Origin: Thermococcus sp.
GTDB taxonomy: Archaea; Methanobacteriota_B; Thermococci; Thermococcales; Thermococcaceae
Length of the DNA stretch: 7,814 bases
NCBI GenBank assembly: GCA_027074805.1
Contig: JALTCK010000067.1
Location: forward strand, 1-7,814
Reading direction: 5' to 3'
Each line of letters begins with the position of its first letter. The stretch's first letter is position 1. The translations under genes and the position numbers were made by a program. Shown piece after piece: positions 5,588 through 7,814 of this stretch. Under the pieces are notes generated by a model that saw only the letters and a program-made list of their open reading frames with translations, was not told the origin of the DNA and did not search any database.

Positions 5588-6607
5588 GTGGGAGTACAGA
5601 TAGGTGAACTCGTCCCAAGAAGGGAAATCGAGTTTGAGAACCTCTACGGTAGGAAGGTTGCCATCGATGCATTCAATGCAATGTATCAGTTCCTCTCGAC
5701 GATAAGACAGCGGGACGGAACTCCGCTTATGGATTCGAAGGGGAGGATCACCTCCCATCTCAGTGGCTTCTTCTACAGGACAATAAATCTCATGGAGGCG
5801 GGTATAAAGCCTGCCTATGTCTTTGACGGTAAGCCGCCGGAGTTTAAAAAGAAGGAGATAGAGAAGCGCAGGGAAGCTAGAGAGGAAGCGGAGGAGAAGT
5901 GGCAAGAGGCCCTTGAGAAGGGAGACCTGGAGGAAGCCAAGAAGTACGCTATGCGGGCAACGCGCGTCAACGAGATGTTAATAAACGATGCCAAAAAGCT
6001 ACTTGGACTAATGGGGATACCAGTGGTTCAAGCACCAAGCGAGGGTGAGGCTCAAGCCGCTTACATGGCGGCGAAAAGGAGGGTCTATGCATCTGCAAGC
6101 CAGGATTACGACTCTCTGCTCTTTGGTGCTCCTAAACTCGTAAGAAACCTCACCATAACCGGGAGGAGGAAGCTCCCCGGGAAGAATATTTACGTTGAGG
6201 TAAGGCCCGAACTTGTCATTCTGGAGGAGGTTCTTAAAGAGCTAGGGATTGAGAGGGAAAAGCTTATAGATCTGGCGATTCTCGTCGGGACGGACTACAA
6301 TCCGGGTGGAATAAAGGGAATCGGGCCGAAGAAAGCCCTGACCATAGTCAAGCGCATCAAAGACCCTCTCAAAAAGTACCAGAGAGAGAGCGAGGTTGAC
6401 CTCTACGCGATAAAAGAGTTCTTCCTTAATCCTCCTGTCACGGACGAATACGAGCTCAAATGGCGTGAACCGGACGAGGAGGGCATTTTGGAGTTTCTCT
6501 GTGATGAGCATGACTTCAGCGAGGAGCGCGTGAGGAACGGTCTGGAAAGGCTGAAGAAGGCGATAAGCGCGGGAAAACAGAGAACCCTGGAAAGCTGGTT
6601 CGGCTGA
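5588..6607 (+). CDS. fen: Flap endonuclease 1 (FEN1/XPG family)
   Basis: This structure-specific nuclease cuts 5' flaps during Okazaki-fragment maturation and base-excision repair, working on the PCNA clamp. The 339-residue protein is full length (P. furiosus FEN1 has 340). From the GTG start it begins M-G-V-Q-I-G-E-L, the conserved N-terminus that sits in the active site after Met removal. All metal-binding acidic residues are present: D27, D80, E152, E154, D173, D175 and D236. The helical-arch region is the Lys/Glu-rich stretch at about 82-130, and the helix-hairpin-helix DNA-binding motif G-I-K-G-I-G-P-K-K-A is at 241-250. The C-terminus ends with a PCNA-interaction motif, Q331-x-x-L334-x-x-W337-F338. 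The gene has its own promoter, uses GTG as start, and meets tfb1 stop to stop with no base between them. Nothing suggests loss of function. Confidence 0.97.
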   Translation: MGVQIGELVPRREIEFENLYGRKVAIDAFNAMYQFLSTIRQRDGTPLMDSKGRITSHLSGFFYRTINLMEAGIKPAYVFDGKPPEFKKKEIEKRREAREEAEEKWQEALEKGDLEEAKKYAMRATRVNEMLINDAKKLLGLMGIPVVQAPSEGEAQAAYMAAKRRVYASASQDYDSLLFGAPKLVRNLTITGRRKLPGKNIYVEVRPELVILEEVLKELGIEREKLIDLAILVGTDYNPGGIKGIGPKKALTIVKRIKDPLKKYQRESEVDLYAIKEFFLNPPVTDEYELKWREPDEEGILEFLCDEHDFSEERVRNGLERLKKAISAGKQRTLESWFG

Positions 6608-7510
6608 TCATGTTATCGGAACTTTCAGGTTTAATTTTTCCACGAGCTCTTTGTAGCGGTTTCTGACCGTCACTTCGGTGACGCGCGCGACTTCAGCAAC
6701 CTCTCTCTGGGTTTTCTTTTCCTCTTCGATGAGGCTGGCTATGTAGAGTGCAGCAGCGACTAACCCAGCCGGGCTCTTGCCGCTTGTAAGACCCTTTTCA
6801 TAGGCCTCGTCGAGGATTTTGACAGCTCTTCTTCTCACCTTCTCGCTCAGTTTGAGTTCGTCTGCGAACTTGTTGACGTAATCAGTTGGTTTAACAAAGA
6901 GCTTCTTTGGGGTGAGGTTCAGATTTCTCGCTATGAAGCGGAAGCTCCTACCTATCTCCTTCTTATCAACCCGTGAGACATCGGCTATTTCGTCAAGTGT
7001 CCTTGGAATTTTGAGAAGCCTACAGGCGGCATAGACGCACGCAGCTATGACGCTTTCTATCGAGCGCCCTCTTATGAGTCCTTTCCTCACGGCCTCTCTG
7101 TAGAGCCTTGCGGCCTCTTCCTCGACATGTCGCGGCAGGCTGAGGTTGCTGGCGAGCCTATCAAGCTCGCTCAAGGCGAAGGCAAGGTTCCTCTCAGCGG
7201 CGTCACTCACCCTCAAACGGGACTGCCATTTTCTAAGGCGGTACATCTTCTCGCGCATTAGGCCAGAGAGGTTTCTGTCGATGCCTATATCCGTAGAGAG
7301 GCCTTTATCGTGGAGGAGTATGCTCTCGGGGGCTCCAACACGAACCCTCTTCTCTCTCTGGGAGGCGTCAAAGGCCCTCCATTCGGGCCCCATATCGACG
7401 ACGTTTTCCTCGATTACATACCCGCACACCTTACAAACGACCTCTCCCCTGCCGGGATCGTATATGAACTCAGTTGATCCGCAAACAGGACAGACCCTCT
7501 GTTTATTCAC
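6608..7510 (-). CDS. tfb1: Archaeal transcription initiation factor TFB (TFIIB homologue), TFB1 type
   Basis: This basal factor binds the TBP-TATA complex, reads the BRE, recruits RNA polymerase and helps select the start site. The 300-residue protein has all expected parts: an N-terminal zinc ribbon (C7-x2-C10 and C26-x2-C29), the B-reader/B-linker region with G-P-E-W-R-A-F-D at 41-48, and two cyclin-like repeats at about 105-200 and 205-298. The second repeat ends in the BRE-reading helix-turn-helix T-Q-R-E-V-A-E-V-A-R-V-T-E-V-T-V-R-N-R-Y (267-286). It is nearly identical along its length to the well-studied Pyrococcus TFB, which makes it the TFB1 paralogue rather than the divergent TFB2 found in the same order. 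The GTG start at 7510 is set by a GGGGGTG ribosome binding site five bases upstream. A strong TATA box precedes it. Pairing with fen is also known from T. kodakarensis, where the two genes are neighbours. Confidence 0.97.
   Translation of the reverse strand: MNKQRVCPVCGSTEFIYDPGRGEVVCKVCGYVIEENVVDMGPEWRAFDASQREKRVRVGAPESILLHDKGLSTDIGIDRNLSGLMREKMYRLRKWQSRLRVSDAAERNLAFALSELDRLASNLSLPRHVEEEAARLYREAVRKGLIRGRSIESVIAACVYAACRLLKIPRTLDEIADVSRVDKKEIGRSFRFIARNLNLTPKKLFVKPTDYVNKFADELKLSEKVRRRAVKILDEAYEKGLTSGKSPAGLVAAALYIASLIEEEKKTQREVAEVARVTEVTVRNRYKELVEKLNLKVPIT
6630..6639 (+). terminator. Possible T-rich terminator of FEN1 inside the tfb1 3' end
   Basis: TTTAATTTTT begins 23 bases after the fen stop codon. 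U-rich runs of this kind mark archaeal 3' ends. As no intergenic space exists, fen transcripts must end inside the antisense 3' region of tfb1, and this is the first suitable tract. Confidence 0.4.
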
Positions 7511-7515
7511 TCAAA

Positions 7516-7522
7516 CACCCCC
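7516..7522 (-). promoter_or_regulatory. tfb1: Ribosome binding site of tfb1
   Basis: GGGGGTG on the minus strand lies five bases before the GTG start at 7510 and supports that start, which also gives the conserved N-terminus M-N-K-Q-R-V-C. Confidence 0.75.
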
Positions 7523-7547
7523 GACGTCCCGGCAATCCTACAACCCC

Positions 7548-7562
7548 TTTATAAACCTTCTC
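7548..7562 (-). promoter_or_regulatory. tfb1: Strong BRE/TATA promoter of tfb1
   Basis: GAGAAGG leads into TTTATAAA (7548-7555), close to an ideal archaeal TATA box. The expected start is near 7525, leaving a leader of about 15 bases. The stop codon of the upstream gene (7549-7551) is part of the box. Confidence 0.8.
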
Positions 7563-7814
7563 CCTTCTTTGGGACATACCTGATGAGCCAGGCAAGGTCT
7601 TCTTTCTGGAATGTTATCTTCTCGAGAATCCTCACGTCCCACTCGTCATCAACTACGTTCGCGTATATCCAGAGGAAGACGGGATCCTCCTCGCTGCCAA
7701 CATGGAGGTTTCTGTAGAGTATATCTACGGTTCCATCCCCGTTCTTCTTAACGGAGAGGGGTTTCCAGGTCTCTAGGCTAACCTCACCCTTTTCGCTGAG
7801 AACCCTTATTATCT
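7549..7814 (-). CDS. 3' end of an unrecognised protein gene, runs off the window
   Basis: An open minus-strand frame enters at the right edge and reads 87 residues to a TAA at 7549-7551. The composition looks genuinely coding and soluble: W-K-P-L-S-V-K-K-N-G-D-G-T-V-D-I-L-Y-R, then P-V-F-L-W-I-Y-A-N-V-V-D-D-E-W-D-V-R-I-L-E-K-I-T, ending K-K-G-E-G-L. It is rich in charged residues, alternates hydrophobic and polar residues as beta-strands do, and shows no membrane segment or known catalytic motif. I do not recognise the family and assign no function. Its start and most of its length are probably outside the window. It points the same way as tfb1, with 38 bases between the two coding sequences, so read-through into tfb1 is possible although tfb1 has a strong promoter of its own. 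Confidence 0.75.
   Translation of the reverse strand, partial: IIRVLSEKGEVSLETWKPLSVKKNGDGTVDILYRNLHVGSEEDPVFLWIYANVVDDEWDVRILEKITFQKEDLAWLIRYVPKKGEGL

Noticed and set aside
7146..7583. A 145-codon plus-strand frame opposite tfb1
   Set aside because: It overlaps the zinc ribbon, reader and promoter of tfb1 in antisense and has a Ser/Pro/Leu-rich composition typical of a shadow frame.
1..7814. A new defence or mobile system
   Set aside because: Every gene except the right-edge fragment belongs to a known family, composition is uniform, and no repeats, integrase, transposase, tRNA or attachment-like duplication was seen.

Overview
The window reads as a stretch of core chromosome from a hyperthermophilic archaeon of the Thermococcales. 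It is most likely Thermococcus rather than Pyrococcus, because the coding sequence is fairly GC-rich. The proteins match families known from that order almost residue for residue: a two-ring Cdc48/VAT ATPase, an ADP-forming acetate-CoA ligase alpha subunit, archaeal FEN1 and TFB1. The start sites carry archaeal signals: TATA boxes with purine-rich BRE elements, short leaders, and Shine-Dalgarno sequences of the GGTG/GAGGTGAT type. I see no tRNA, rRNA, CRISPR array, insertion sequence or sign of horizontal transfer.

Layout, left to right. Positions 1-2321 (+): 3' nine-tenths of a cdc48 gene, start cut off by the window edge. 2395-2748 (+): a 117-residue PRC-barrel protein with its own promoter. 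2745-3452 (-): a calcineurin-like metallophosphoesterase, convergent with the PRC gene and overlapping it by 4 bp. 3544-4941 (-): the alpha subunit of ADP-forming acetyl-CoA synthetase. 4942-5083: a 142-bp divergent promoter region with a perfect 8+2+8 palindrome. 5084-5536 (+): a four-helix PsiE-family membrane protein, probably leaderless. 5588-6607 (+): flap endonuclease FEN1. 6608-7510 (-): transcription factor TFB1, whose stop abuts that of FEN1. 7549-7814 (-): 3' end of an unrecognised gene, whose stop codon lies inside the TATA box of tfb1. No gene-free stretch exceeds 142 bases.

The genes do not form one pathway. They are housekeeping functions packed tightly together: protein unfolding (Cdc48), energy conservation from acyl-CoA (ACD alpha), Okazaki-fragment and repair processing (FEN1) and basal transcription (TFB1), with three less characterised small genes (PRC-barrel, phosphoesterase, PsiE) between them. 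I found no convincing new multi-gene system. The points worth a second look are mostly regulatory or architectural: the palindrome at the ACD promoter, paired stop codons inside palindromes at both convergent junctions, a hairpin at one junction, the TATA/stop overlap at tfb1, a roughly 60-residue insert in the first Cdc48 ATPase ring, and the PRC-barrel protein as a possible relative of archaeal cell-division PRC proteins.
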